The notes under the pieces are model-generated. The model was given only the letters and a program-made list of their open reading frames with translations, was not told where the DNA came from and searched no databases. The position numbers and the translations under genes are program-made. From the NCBI GenBank assembly GCA_949317995.1, contig OX439037.1, positions 53,788,080 to 53,852,079 of the forward strand: a stretch of 64,000 nt of DNA, read 5' to 3'. This stretch comes from Acholoe squamosa. Its lineage: Eukaryota > Annelida > Polychaeta > Phyllodocida > Polynoidae. Numbering within the stretch: position 1 is the first letter of the stretch; each line of letters begins with the position of its first letter. This document shows, one piece after another, positions 11,071 through 24,913 of this stretch.

Positions 11071-11371
11071 CACTGCAAAAAGTGTTTAAAGATACACTCC
11101 AAATTCTCTCAACACCAACATTTAAACATCTAAACACTTGAAGAGTTTAGGTGTTTAGCTTTTAAACACTTATTCTCAAACACCTAAACACTGAAGTGTT
11201 TAAGTGTTTAGCATTTAAACACTTGGTTAAACACTTCCTAGTTAAACGCGTTTAAAATTGAACGTGTTTAACACTTCAGAAGCATTGAGAAAAGTGGGAC
11301 AAATAAGTGTTTAACCAAGTGTTTAACTTCTAAACACTGGTGTTTAATCCCTAAACACTGTTTTTACAGTG
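11071..11371. mobile_element. CACTGCAAAAA-ended element, short form, TA-flanked
   Basis: The TIRs are CACTGCAAAAAGTGTTTA and TAAACACTGTTTTTACAGTG, with TA on both sides. Almost the whole 301 bp consists of GTTTAAAC/TGTTTAG/TAAACACT words in both orientations. CACTG termini, a 2-bp TA duplication and dense subterminal repeats fit non-autonomous CACTA/Mirage/Chapaev (CMC) elements. Confidence 0.8.
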
Positions 11372-14300
11372 TAGCTAGCCACTGGTATTAGTCACGTTTC
11401 ACCAATAGGCTTTATGCCCCGCTAACTAAACCTCAACATCTCCACCCCTTTCCAACATCTCTAGTATCGTCCCATAGAGCAGAACTATTGCTTAGCAGTG
11501 GTTGGGTAATTTTTATATCACTTTCCACTTTCCAATATGAAACACTAGAGTAGGAAGTAACAACTGAGAAGGTAATATTAAGATGAAAGTGCCACGATTT
11601 TCTGCACATTTGAGCTAAACTCATATAGTTGGGACCCCTTTGGGATTGTTCAGACGATACTACGAAACCTTGACTTCGACTCTAGTATGGCCTATTTTCT
11701 CTAATAGAACCTTGTGGAATAGCCTTCAGACCTACTCAATAGGTGGACCCTGCCCTCAGCGGCCCTATGTCAAAAGACCGAATATTTGGTGGTCTTAAGA
11801 CTGTCAGCCAAGGTGCTCTTACATCGTTGATAGATAGATGTCATGCTTGCAGTGGTGTTAAATTAAAGTCGACTTATGTACAGTTTAACGATCAATGCCA
11901 TAGTTCAGAACCCGTACGATGTTCGTTCCTGTATGAGGCTTCAAAATTCCACTTTTTATACTTGTATCACTTATCCTGAGAATGATGTGTATTGTTAAGG
12001 AAGCAGATGGTGACACCTGCATGTGTTAACCACCCCTCTATATAGGGCTAAGTATGGACGTCCTGTGTGTCCACCATTTTGAATTTGGCTGGTTGAGGTA
12101 AACCCAACTGATAAGACCTATCATGATGGGTACCTTGTCCCTGGGTAACACCCACTTCCAGGGACATACTGGTTCCATTCTATCAGCTCTTATCAGAGCC
12201 TGTCGCCAAGAACCAGCTCCAGCTTACAGTATATAGTAGCGGGGCACTGACCTTCACTGGTCGTCATAACTGAACACCTGCATTCACCGTGACTGTGAGA
12301 CAAGTTTACCTTTCTTATTCGTGACAATCAGATCCAAAAAAGGCCTTCGCACTATTCGCCTTTTTTTATAAGAACAGGTCGATTGAAAGGATTTCCTCAA
12401 AACCGTATAGGTTCAAGGGAAGTCCTGTATGTGTTTTTTTTCTAAACGTAGTGAGGTCTTGTACCTGATGACACTGGTAGTTAAAGAGATCAGAAGCCCT
12501 TCGTTTTTTACTGTGCAGAGGTACTGTATGTGTATTTGATGTATAATGAAGCAGACCTTTCTATAGACCAGGGGTCTTAAAGGGTGTTCTTTTTTTGTGT
12601 CCATGAGTTGGTAAGGCACCGGAGCCCTGGATGGACCTTTGGGTGCAATGCCTGAGTACAATCAAATAGTCTTGCGTCTATTGTGAATTAGATCTCAGTG
12701 AAGTAGTGCACATTTGATTTCAACACTACTTCTAATGTTTCTTACCTGGTAAATGTATCTTATGACATTTACACGACATAATGCTGTCATATCTGGCTAC
12801 TTTTAGGTAGTCATTGCATAGAGAGAGTATAATTCCCACTGTCTTTTGAAGAAAGGTCATTGAGTGTCTTGACATAAAACACACAGTTGTCATGATTCTG
12901 GTGAGGTAATTGAATAAGTGAAGGAGGGGGGATAAGTCAATACAAGCACGAATAAGTAGAAATTTTACAAAAGAAATATAATAAGAAAAGGTCTTGATGT
13001 TGACGCTTGCGTGCTTGGCCCCAAACACATCTCTGTGTGTGGCTGTACGTGTCCCAGGTGCGACCAGCCTACCACCACAACAATGGTACCTAATCCCCTG
13101 GCCGTGCGCCCCGACACCCTGACAGGTTCAGGTCCTACACAATGAGTCAACTCTCCTCCTGTTGATTCTGACATAACATGGCGGCTCATTCTCTCCGTGC
13201 ATCCATACATACCACACTCCTCCCGCCACAGCCTCCACAAGAGCCCCACACTCTATCACCTAGTGTTGTCTCCTATCAAGGATGAAAAAGTATATATACC
13301 CCCCTCTGTCCTATTAGATTTTCTTAACTTTCCAGACAGTGACACTGCAGATGCTATCCTTTTACTAATGAGCCTCTGATTTTCAAAGGTGTTTTGGATG
13401 GAAAACTTGATGGACAATGTGTCTGCATATAGTTAATTCCCCCAACAAACCAAACACCACAAAACAAGATCACATTGTTGCAGCGCATTTATGTTATCTT
13501 GGTTATGTATTCAAGCCCTTGTGAACTTTTAAGTATCCAGACCTATACTTAACTATCACATGGTCAATCAGTAGATCTAGTGAATCACATATGTATAAAG
13601 CAATGTCCTTCACAATAATTATAGTTGTAGGTCTTTGAATATCAAACAGTCTCTAAATTATTCACTTCCTCTTATGCGTTCCTCTTATAATAATGACTGG
13701 TGTCTGCTTCTTCTATTGCCTAGCCAGATATTCAAGTCATGTGAGCCCTTCTCTGCTGGGGTATTCTTTAGGAACAACCCCATTAGTATTCTTCTATTGT
13801 ATTATCCGTTTCCCCAGAAGCCCTTCACATCACGTAACCCCTCAAATCCAAATGGGCACTGATCCACTCGTATTGTTTGAGAATCAGATAAGGGTCCCAC
13901 AAAAAGCTGGTCTCCTTACATTCCTTACACAAGTAATGTTGTCACAAGGGGTATATCACGAGGCCATGGATGCCGGAAATGACCTTTCAGGTCAAGGGTA
14001 AGGGGCTGCAATGTCATGGACTATCTCATGGTCCATCCCACTCCAACAGCACATGACCATTGGCCGCTACTCAGCATGCTCCACTATACAAGAACAATGC
14101 CAGCCTTATTCCCAGTCCAATCCTTTTATTGTACATTCATGCTTTTTATATGAGCCTTTCTCTGAACAGATTTATTTGACCATCAAATGCTGACCTGGAG
14201 TTGCGTTGATAGCGTAATGCTGTGGGAAAGATATGACTTCTGGATAGTCATATACATTGCAACTCAGAAGTCCTTGTACACATCGTGAACGGCTTTCTTA

Positions 14301-16694
14301 GAACCTGACGATGCAGTATGCTTGGTCTTCTACGAAATGCTCTTTCTTGACAGATTACTAATTTAACAACATTTCCATGTAAAGTAGCAGAGACCCAGCC
14401 AATACCTCTTTTGGTGTGATACCTAACGTCTACAACGACCCCATTGAGAACATCCACCCCGCCATGTATAGAGGTGTTTAACCACCACAAAACGCAGCTT
14501 CCTGGGAACATTTCCTCGTGGGGTGTTCTATGCACTCTCAGCCGCAATTGTAAATGGGCTATAAATACCGCTGTAGTGCATACAGCAGGATCCAAATCAG
14601 GTCATTTGTTTTGTACCTACAGCAGCTACTACTTTATTTCAGAAAAAGACAGTACTGTAAAGCCGTTGTGGCGAGCTGACAGTGTGGAGGCAACCATGCC
14701 ATGAGGGAATGTAAGACAAGTATAAATCCATGAGTGATTCAGCCGATTTGATCAACAGCCCACCGTCCGGGATGAACCAGCATATCTTTGTCATAGACCC
14801 TTTCCAAGCGCCTGAAGTACCCATGGATCAACTCGAGCCCCTGGATCATCCAGGCCGATGGTAGACCATCTATACTGGAGTGTTTGTACCAAGCCATAGA
14901 ACACACGGCTCAATTTAGCAATGGTTACAAACATGTAGGCTATGGTCCTCAACTAATAAGGTAACAGCTCCTGAACAAATTGACTGCTGCGGGTCTGGGC
15001 CTGATCAGTATTTAGTGCCGCCTGTAGCCCCATGGGCATGTAGCCTATAGGAGATCTATTGAACCTCTTCACGACCATCCGTCATGCATGCCGGAGACAC
15101 CCTAGCTAAAGAAAATAGGGGTCTTCCACAAAACCTCATCATGCATGATGATTAATTTAGGAGCTTTGTGTCTTTCAGGGTTGCAACTGTTATTGCTCAT
15201 GCAGGTACAATGTAATCCCAGATACTGCATGCAAAACAAAATGGGTTTAGAAATATGATGGAATCATGAATGGGATCAAGAAGTTGGTTGGTCTTACTCC
15301 CATCAGGCATGTGAGATCACTTGATAGCATGCTAGATTGACTAAGGTTGCAAATGCTTCCCTCTTAGTTTCCCTCCAATAACTAGATTGGCTCGCAAATA
15401 TCATCAAGACTTTGATGGGGTCATGTGTAGGATAGACGAAAATGTCTTAAGTTGTCCCTGAGATAACCTGAGAGCATCTAAGATTCACTAAGATCAATCT
15501 GTGTTTCCCTTTCCTTTTTGCCTCCAATACTCACACCAGCAAGCTCAGAGCAGTTGGTGCAATGTACCTAAATATTTTAGCTACTTCTGGAGGGTGTTTC
15601 CAAAACGAAGGAGGTCCCTGTGTCATACTGAAGACTTCGGTCGTCGTCAGGATGACGACCTAAAGTCGTCATTTTGACCACCTAAAGTTGTCGATTTAGG
15701 AATTGTCAATCTTATAGGACATAAAGTTGTCACCACTGACGAGTTTCGACCCTTCCAGGTTTTCAGTGTATTACCCTTGAAGTACAGTAATGATGTCACC
15801 CAAGATTAATCCACACTTACGATTACTATTCAAACAAGCTGTTCTATATATAATCGACCAGGTCACCCTGTACATTTTAACCTGACGTATAAAACATCGA
15901 GTGACATAATATATAGACCCTTCTTCAACGAGCAACGCATCTTCTTTCTAAGACACTAATCTCCGCTAAACTAGCCGCACTGCTGTCTTATTGGACTTTG
16001 GCCCTCTACGTCTACCCAGGTTTTACCTATCAATCATAATGCCTGACTTAGCCAACATTCACCACACGGACCGAATATACTTTGTAGCTGCAGATATCTG
16101 GTGCCCTCCTTTTCAATACTCCTACGACGAGGAATAACCCTGTATTCTGTGAGGAAGACCCCATCCTTAGAACCTATAATTGTCTCGTTGCTGTTGGCGA
16201 CCAGAGGAAAACATAATTGAGGTATTTACCAAATTTAGAAACACATCTCCTGCTATTTGGGAAAGGCAAGATCTTATTAAATCTCATTCACAGTCGGATA
16301 AAGTGGGTGTCTTCCCGTATAGCCATTGTAACCAACTTCATGCCTCTGCTTCATTTACGTGCACCCCCTGCCTTTACTATTCATAGTGGCTGTCTGGTTA
16401 ACTCTGAGGTTTGTATTGACTGGCCTTTAAGTGAATCCACTGACTCAATCTCAGGTCAATCTCACCAAGGTTGCACAAAGTGTACGGTATGTCAGCTTTT
16501 TTTTTGTTATGGTTGTATGTTTGCAATCCTAAGTTAGAGATCATGTTATGGGGCTGCACTTTAGTGAGCTACTGGAATCCTTTTGATTTCTCCAAATTCT
16601 CAGTGTATCATGTATTCAGTAATTTCTAACAGAGGACATGACACTTTTTTCTTTGTAAATGGAGGTATATGCATTGTTGATATCAATGTGGCCT
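11372..16694. other. Intron 2, mostly unique; GTCGTC-word patch at 15600-15770
   Basis: No gene is recognised in 5.3 kb. At 15600-15770 the words GTCGTC, AAAGTCGTC and AAAGTTGTC recur in both orientations, like the word-packed ends of the other families, but no TIR could be fixed. Confidence 0.5.
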
Positions 16695-17113
<419 letters not shown>

Positions 17114-17114
<1 letters not shown>

Positions 17115-18236
17115 GGCACTTTCCTCTCCATACAGGGTCGTTTTTTGCGTGCCCTCCAGTAATTTTCAGGCCTTCAAGGCTTGTATTACTGAGGACGGGT
17201 ACAAGTCAATGAAGTGCATGGCAATGCACTATGGAAATCAAAAGTAATATAGGTGTATATATGAGATACATAACTATGCAGAGAGAGCTTACAGGAAATC
17301 AAAGTTATTTACAACACCTTTAAAGGCTGGCCGACTTTGTATTCTTTGCTGTGTATGTGATAGCTGATCCCACAGGCGTATACCCCTTATGTATGGGCTC
17401 CTTTCGTAAAAACTAGTGTGGGCCCTTCTTCTGGCGAACTTGATCTTTCTGTCACCTCTTGTACGCACTATTGCTTGTTCCATTCCATCACCCTGTCTAG
17501 CCTTTTTTACACATTATACAGACAAGTTGAGTATTTCTTCTATCAGCTAACATCTTAACTCCACATGCTTCATGTAGTTCCTGAACTGACTTTCCCTAAT
17601 TCGCTCCCTTAGGCAGGTTCTTAAGGCATGATTTTGCATGTGCTGCAACTTAATAAGCTCACCAATATGTCCACCACCAGTATAAAATGAACAGTATTCA
17701 AGGGTTGGGACTAATATGTGACGTGATCTGCAAAAAGGCCCTTAGTGCAGGCTACATTAAGGGCCCTATATTCCCAGTACATGTCACATATATACTTCTA
17801 TACACAGTAGTACAATGTTTGTCATTTAGAAAGCGTCTTAGCTTATTCAACTTAAACAATTTGTTCCAAATGATTTTTCTTTACTTTTGTGATGTGTGAG
17901 CTGATGCTTAAATGGCAGTCTAGTTCTACACCTAAGTAGCTGTAACAGACACATGTTGGAAGATTAACTCCACCTAAAACTAGATTCGGTCCATTTAAGT
18001 GCGCAATTTTGTGTTTAGGCCCAAAAAACATGCATGTACTCATGTGGGTATTCACTGTCATGAAATTTGCAACACACCAGTCATTAGCTCTATTAATATC
18101 TTCCTGCAGGAGCCTAACAGCCTCATCAGCATCCTGCCGAGATATGTACAGAACCAAATCATCAGCAAACATTACACACTTAGAATGCAATAAAACTGAC
18201 GGTAAATCATTGACATAAATAACAAACAGCAAGAAC
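17114..18236 (-). mobile_element. 5'-truncated non-LTR retrotransposon (LINE)
   Basis: The - strand carries the C-terminal half of a reverse transcriptase. LLFVIYVNDLP and MFADDLVLYISR (the FADD catalytic motif) lie in an open stretch 18236-17852. NHALRTCLRERIR and a coding tail FYERSPYIRGIRLWDQLS end at the stop near 17289. The middle (about 17500-17850) is broken by frameshifts and stops. The 5' end is lost just before LLFVIY, the usual result of incomplete target-primed reverse transcription. Motifs suggest the CR1/Jockey group. About 175 bp of 3' UTR leads into the tandem-repeat tail. Confidence 0.9.
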
Positions 18237-18435
18237 ATCTCATAGAATCCAGATTAGCCTTTGCGCTGGCTTATCATTATGACGGATTTTGAATTTCAAT
18301 CATTATCCATATCACTCCATTTGCTCTACAAGAATGTATGAGGTATGTGGCTATACTAGAACAAGTACTTCAGTAGTGATAAAGAACTAATTTACATTCC
18401 TGCTCCCGAAGTGGAATGATAGTAGCCGGCTGGTA

Positions 18436-19337
18436 CACTGCAAAAATGGTGTTTAGATTTTAAACATGTTTAGGTCTAAACATGTTTAAAACCTAAACAT
18501 ATACATCAGTTAGGTGTATCATCGACTACACATTTAGGAAAACAACACTTTTATTCTAAATAGATAAACATTTTTGCTAAACATGTTCAGATGTTTAGAG
18601 TTTAAACAGTTGAATATTAGGTGTTTAGATTCAAACATCAATATGTTTAGATACTTGGATGTCAAATCCACACCAGGTAGCAGCACTACCTCTGAATGGA
18701 CTATCTGCACACAGCTATAATCAATTGTTGTGACAAATGTCCTCAAACGTCTTATTCATCATAGTGTCATTTCATTAAATGTTATATAAATAGACACAAC
18801 AATAGAAAATTAACTAAATTCAACTTACACCACCATCATTACCATAGAATTATCAATGAGCTCCATGACTTACACCTATGTCATGTTATTTTGTAAGGTA
18901 TAAAGCAATGTCCTTCCTGCCAACCTGTTGTACTTCCTCAAGTCTCCTTTTCTAATGCAGTATGTACATATATGTGTATATAGCTGTGGCTGACATCTTT
19001 GGAGACTTTGCAGTGTAAATACATGCTAATGTCCTCCAGTAAATGAGAAAACAAACAAAAGATATTCCTCTAATTTTTTTTAATGGATACAATGTCTGCA
19101 GACCCTTACTTCCCACCAAATCACTTAGACATCTAAACACAAAAATTCATAAACATCTAAACGCAAAATTTCATCCATATCTAAACACAAATTTTGAACC
19201 TAAACACCTAGATTTCTAAACACTTGAGCTAAGCACATTGTTTGGCTAAACATGTTTAGGAAATTAATGTGATTACAAAAACGTTGCAAGAATATGTTTA
19301 GAATTGTGTTTAGGATCTAAACACCATTTTTGCAGTG
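18436..19337. mobile_element. CACTGCAAAAA-ended element, long form, TA-flanked
   Basis: The TIRs CACTGCAAAAATGGTGTTTA and TAAACACCATTTTTGCAGTG are perfect over 20 bp and flanked by TA. About 230 bp at each end is packed with TGTTTAG/CTAAACA words. The centre (about 18700-19110) is ordinary AT-rich sequence with no transposase. Confidence 0.85.
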
Positions 19338-19339
19338 TA

Positions 19340-20698
19340 CTAGTAGTTGGAATATGGACCCATGTAGACGAGCAGTTTAAATAAATGCCATGATTGAGAG
19401 GTCTACAAGGTCGCAACTCATTTTAGGCCGACTGTGTAAGAAGGCCTGCATCATATCCCATGGCAAAAACGTTGAAATATCATGCGGCCATGGACTTTTC
19501 ATATTAGGATGCTGTATCACATGGGGTGTGTGAGGAGCGAAGGGTGCGTATCCCACGCCCTGATGACAGTTTGGGGATGTTATGGGACCAATATGGCTTT
19601 ATAAACAAGCCGTGTATAACCTTTTAGATTATGAGATCATGATTATATGATATTATTAGATTGTGTAAACCTCCTAATTATGAGGGAAATGCAAAGGTAC
19701 ACCCGTGTGGGTCTGTTTGGGGCTATCACACTTCCAGTGAGCTAATACAACCACTATGGTTCACCCTCAGGCAATACTGGCTGCTTTTGTATCAAAGCAT
19801 TGTCCAATTCTGTAGTATAGATCAATATCCTTGTGAGTACACAGAGTAACGAGACAATACCAACGGTTACTAAGTTGAAGCCAAACCTAGTTACCTGTGC
19901 TACATTTGTGTACTCTGCCTTTTCTTCTTCTGCTTCTCTCTTTTTAACACTTCCGTTTCCAGTATTATTTTCCCCTGTCTGGCCTATAGCAATGAAGTAC
20001 AGAACCCAGATTTATAAATAGATTCCAGCACGAGGCAAAATGCGATTTTATCAACGACCTCCTCACATCGTAGAGTCTGGGCCAGCTGTGCGTAGTTTGT
20101 GACTTTGCTTACCGACATTTCTCCTGATGTTTTTCCTCCAGTCAGGCCCACGTTTGGTCGGCAGCCACACCTGGCGTCGGCTAGCTCGGGCTCATTGCCT
20201 ATAGTTGATACAATCAGACGTTGTAGGGCTGAGCCCCTACAGTCCCTCATAAACAATATCCAGGCATATCGCAAACTGCGGTAGGCATGGCACGAGGTAG
20301 TGATGGAGGGCTTATTAGCCATATCAAGGGGAAAACATTGTCAAAAATTAGTATTTAAGCATCATGTAGTATCTTAGGATCTCCCTTGTTTGTGCTCCAT
20401 GGTTATATAGAGCAGCCGTGAGTATTACTTGCAGGGTGGGTGCGAATGAGATTATAGGTATTCTTCACGAAACAGTTGGTTATCAAAATACACAGATGGA
20501 CAGATCCCCCATCAGGATTAAGTCTGATTGTCAGCATCATGGGGGTGATGAATATGTTGCCAATAAGTCAGAGACTGTTATGGTTGATACTCTTTTGATT
20601 TGTCTAAGGACTAGCTAGACTATCCCAGCAGAACTAGTTTGGTATATGAAAGGCATTTGATCCACACAGAGGAAAGAACACTGATCGCTTTGACACAT
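19340..20698. other. Intron 2, no feature seen
   Basis: A 112-codon - strand ORF at 19984-20322 has no recognisable domain and no supporting splice context. Confidence 0.4.
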
Positions 20699-21644
20699 AC
20701 TGCACAGGTCACAATTTGTCTCCCAGATGACATGTATGAAGGCATGTCAAATGAGGTTGACCCTCTCATATTTGGTTTGTCAACTCCATTTGACATGCGT
20801 AATAAAGACACGTCACATATTTCTGATCCATTCACCTGAGTGCTAGGTAATACTGTGAGACAATTATGTAAGGGTCAAGAGCAGTCAATAACTATGTACC
20901 AATGGTTCAATCAAGGGAGGCCTATAATAGAAGGCAGGGGATATCATAGTCCCACAGGCCTGCAACACTAAGGCACTTTTTCCTATCTACAGAACTCCTA
21001 CTTGACTGAGGACCTCTATGCAGTCCATAAGACAAGGGCATGGAGGTGCATGGCAATGCCATATGTCTCCCTGTACTGTAGATACTGAGATTATAGATTG
21101 TGGGTTAGAATACAGTCCTTTGGTATTTTCACTGACCCACACATAAGGTGTCTAACCACTCCAGTTGGAGTATTCAGGATGGTGGGTGTCTATTTTGATA
21201 TTCAATAACAAATGCAGATTTAACAACGAAATAGAATTCACTACCATTTATTGATAGTATTTACAGACCTTAGTGATCTATTCTTCATGAAAACAAAATG
21301 ACACAGATACATCAAATGTCTCAAGTGTTGGTAGTACTTCTTGGTAGTGATTAGTCCTGGTACCAAAATGGTTGTTTGCTCCATCTAGTGGAATATCCTA
21401 GAACAATTATGTATGTCAAACCATCACATGTCAAGTGCCTTCGACATGGCCGTGACCCTGGTCAACTCACAGATGACATGGCATTTTAAGGCATGTCAAA
21501 TCATATGAGGATTACTGTGTGCTACAGTTGTCATGGTGACATATGTGCACATGTCCCAATGACCTGTGCTCTCTGTGTCAAATCAAGTTGACATGGGTAT
21601 ACATGTCACTTTGTCAGGAAGAATTTTCTCAGTGCAGTACTCCT
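20699..21644. mobile_element. GACATGTC-word TIR element
   Basis: The left end TACTGCACAGGTCACAA and right end CTCAGTGCAGTA are roughly inverted. Both ends (20715-20800 and 21410-21625) repeat ATGACATG, GACATGTC, GTCAAATGAGGTTGAC and relatives in both orientations. The middle is unique. It resembles the CACTGCAAAAA family in layout but not in word. Exact termini are uncertain. Confidence 0.55.
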
Positions 21645-24464
21645 TTCAGAATAATTTACAATGGTTAGGTATTGTACTTAGAGTCTACTGATTCTATTCC
21701 CTGATGCTTTATTCATCTCTACTTCAATTCTCTCATCGCTTCACTTTCTTGTCTATTGTAATGTTTGAGAAACACGTAAGCAGCTGGCGTTCCACAAGAG
21801 TAACCACATAAGAAAGATTTAGAGGTTGATTCCTCATAGGTCTTTCCTCCTCAAAGGAAATAGACAATAAATAGCTGCTTCAAGCATTCTACGACAATAA
21901 TAGCATCTTGCATTCCACAGACTAACGACAGTTGAGAATCGGCAATGCAGTTTGACATCAGCAGATTTACTTTCTTTCCACCTGTTGTATCTCCTGCCTC
22001 TCCCTTTCACTATCTGTCAATTGACCGTCAGCCTTTGCAGTACTGTCTCAGACCTTGTAGCAACAGCCTGTTACATCCTACAACAACGCACCATCCCTAA
22101 CAACCCAAGGTGTAACCTAGGGATGCACCTTCCTCACGTGAAGGAGATGGAGGTGCTGATAGGGGTGGAGCATTGTGATGGTGAAGTAGCACAGGTAGCC
22201 ACTTACATTCCACACATACTGGTCATTCTGTACACATCTTGTTTACAGATTAAAAGGCACCAGGTGAGAGCTGATGTACGCACCATTGGTCTTAGCTTCA
22301 TCATCTGCCTCACCTGGAGGAATCTGTAGGCAGCAATGTATCAGACACAGTGTTGGATGGGTTGAGTAGGAAGCAAGGTGTACTATAGTTTGTGTACTGG
22401 TAATGGTCCATGGCTGCCGATATTAGAATCTCACCAGTGCTGTGGGTCTTGAATAAGCAGTCTGCAAATTAGAGCTGAATAATGATTTCAGACGAATAAG
22501 GGATCGGGCACTACTAAAAGGCCAATATAACCTTCATTCATTACAGTATCAACACCTTCTCTATTCCAAACCAAAAGATCCAAATGGGCAACAGCCCTAC
22601 TGTTGTATACTATTTGATGTGATGGGGAGTACACAGATACATACCTTACCGTAAGAACAACCATCCACCTCTTATAGTACACAGAAGCACAGGTTAGAGA
22701 GGTGGAAGGGGAAAGATATGGACAGTCACACCACTGAGATACCCCATCCTAATGTGACATTCTTCATATACATACATAGATACCTACAGACCATACAACA
22801 AGCACTGAGCTCCATACAAGTGTTTAGAATGGCCGGCATTCCCTGAATACTTCTGCGACAGTTAAGGAGGAGGTGCGAGCCAGGTGGAGTTGAGTGTGTG
22901 CCTTACCCGTACTTGGGGAAGGTGAGGAAAGGGCCTCTCTTTACCAGCTTGACTGAATCTCTTTGGGGAGCAGGGAGTTGGGTTCTTTCAGTCCCAGCCA
23001 CCCTTGAGACCAACGAGTGCCTGCGATCTGGAACGTTTACAGCACGGAGTGTGAAGTATCCAATAGACATAGACATCTAATAGACGTACTAGTTCTTTTG
23101 TAGCAGAAATAAACCATATTTGTCTATCTTAAGTGTTTTCCGAATGATCACATTGCTAGACAAATAGGGGGTGTGGTTCTCATGAAGGAGATTTTGGTTC
23201 CTCTTCTGGGATGACAAGAACATATTATATATCTTTTCAGCGTTTTTATGGGAGAACAGGTTGCTAGCGATTAAGTGGGTAAAATTTATACAATGCAGTA
23301 CGTACACTGTCAGCCTACCACAAGGATTTTACAGTAGAGTGTTTCTTATTCTGAAATACAGTCGTAGCTGTTGTCTAGGTACAAAAACAATGACCCGATT
23401 TGGATCCTGCTGTATGCACTACAGCAGTATGTATAGCCCATTTACAATTGCGGCTGAGAGTGTACATGATATCACATACATATGAAGAAACATAATCTGT
23501 TCTGAAATTCAATTGACAACAACAGCATTTTGTTAGCCAGTTAGCTGAGACAGAGTCTCGTTTGAAATATTAATCTGTTGAGCATTCCATAAAGGGATGG
23601 AGGTTGTAAGTGGGACAGGCACAGACTGGAGGGCGATGCCCGACGTACAGGGTCACCCCTTCAGTCAGTCACAGCTTCCAGGTGTCGAGACAAGTCCCAG
23701 AGACCAGCCGTACATCTAATACAGACGTTGGGCGTGTGCCTTAGGGTCGGGGTCTCCCCCTTTTTTACCCACTAATAGAATTCCTGCCAGTTTTTGAATG
23801 TAAGATAAATCAATAGGGAACATTTATTGTTCTAAGACGTCGAAGTGGTAGACGGGTGTAGATTAGAAAGCTTTGGATGAAGCAGGGCTGAATTCCTTTC
23901 AGTTACACCCACTGCTTCATTTTGGGTATTTACCTCCAACCTTTAATGGTACAAAGGGCATTTTGCTAAGCTTGCTACATTATGGAACACAAAAGAAACA
24001 CAAAATTAAGGTTCAAATTCCAGTGATTCCACGGGATTGTCTTTTATCCCCCACCCCAGGGAATGCATTCTCTCTTTTCATACATCACATGAAATCCCTT
24101 TGGATGATTTTCCATATGATGGTGCGATTTCATGAAGATAGCAGTGAGTTTCTTCTATAATTTTTTACCCAGGATATAATCGTCACCCATAGAATCATCC
24201 TGGTAGGGAGTCTCACAATCATTTTTTTAATGTAGTTATTTTCGTCCATCCCAAACATAGCCTCGTAGAAGGCACATGACGTTGACAACTGGTTGATATA
24301 TGTTGATGATGTTGGTCAAACGATTTTCACCACATTTTCAATGATGCCATTTGTAACACAAATGGCAACCATTACCAATTCAATATCAGATCAATGGTCA
24401 GCTACTTGTGTGAGGCTGGCCATGGTAGACCCTAATTGAGTTTGGCGAGCTTCTTCACGGTCAG
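21645..24464. other. Intron 2, no feature seen
   Basis: No gene or element could be supported. The 125-codon ORF at 21952-22329 begins with a hydrophobic run but shows no family match or splice logic. Confidence 0.45.
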
Positions 24465-24630
24465 GCCCGTAGCCAGACCTCTCTGTGGGGAGAGGGGCTG
24501 AAATAATTTAGGTGGAACTCCACAGAGATATCTGAGCGCCGCTCCCCGGCGGAAATCGCAAACGAAGTGCAGAGACAAGGCTGGGGGGGGGCTGGGGGCA
24601 TGCCCCCCAGGAAAATTTTGAAAAAAAAAG
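24465..24630. repeat. CAGGCCCGTAGCCAG-type repeat, G-rich
   Basis: It begins CAGGCCCGTAGCCAG and ends in a GGGGGGG / CATGCCCCCC / AAAATTTTGAAAAA block. This form is common to hAT-like non-autonomous repeats of many animals. The far terminus is not clear. Confidence 0.5.
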
Positions 24631-24913
24631 GTATGCAAAATGAGTGATTCTGGGACATACTCAAACCAAATAACCACAATAAAAACAATTAGGAAAAAAC
24701 ACATTTAATGTATTTTGTTCAACACATTCTCATAAGATGAAAATAAATCAAAAACAAGTGCCCTGAGGATATTCAACGACCTCTCATGTCTCACATCAGT
24801 CACAGAAAGGCATTTTTCTCAATAATTCAAAGCAAATAATTAACATCACTGAGAAATGCCCGTCGGGGCAACTATGATCTTTCACCTATATGCACATAAT
24901 CATTATATCAATT

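Noticed and set aside
21952-22329. 125-codon ORF with a leader-like N-terminus
   Set aside because: No domain, no splice signal in register, lies in intron 2 on the gene strand.
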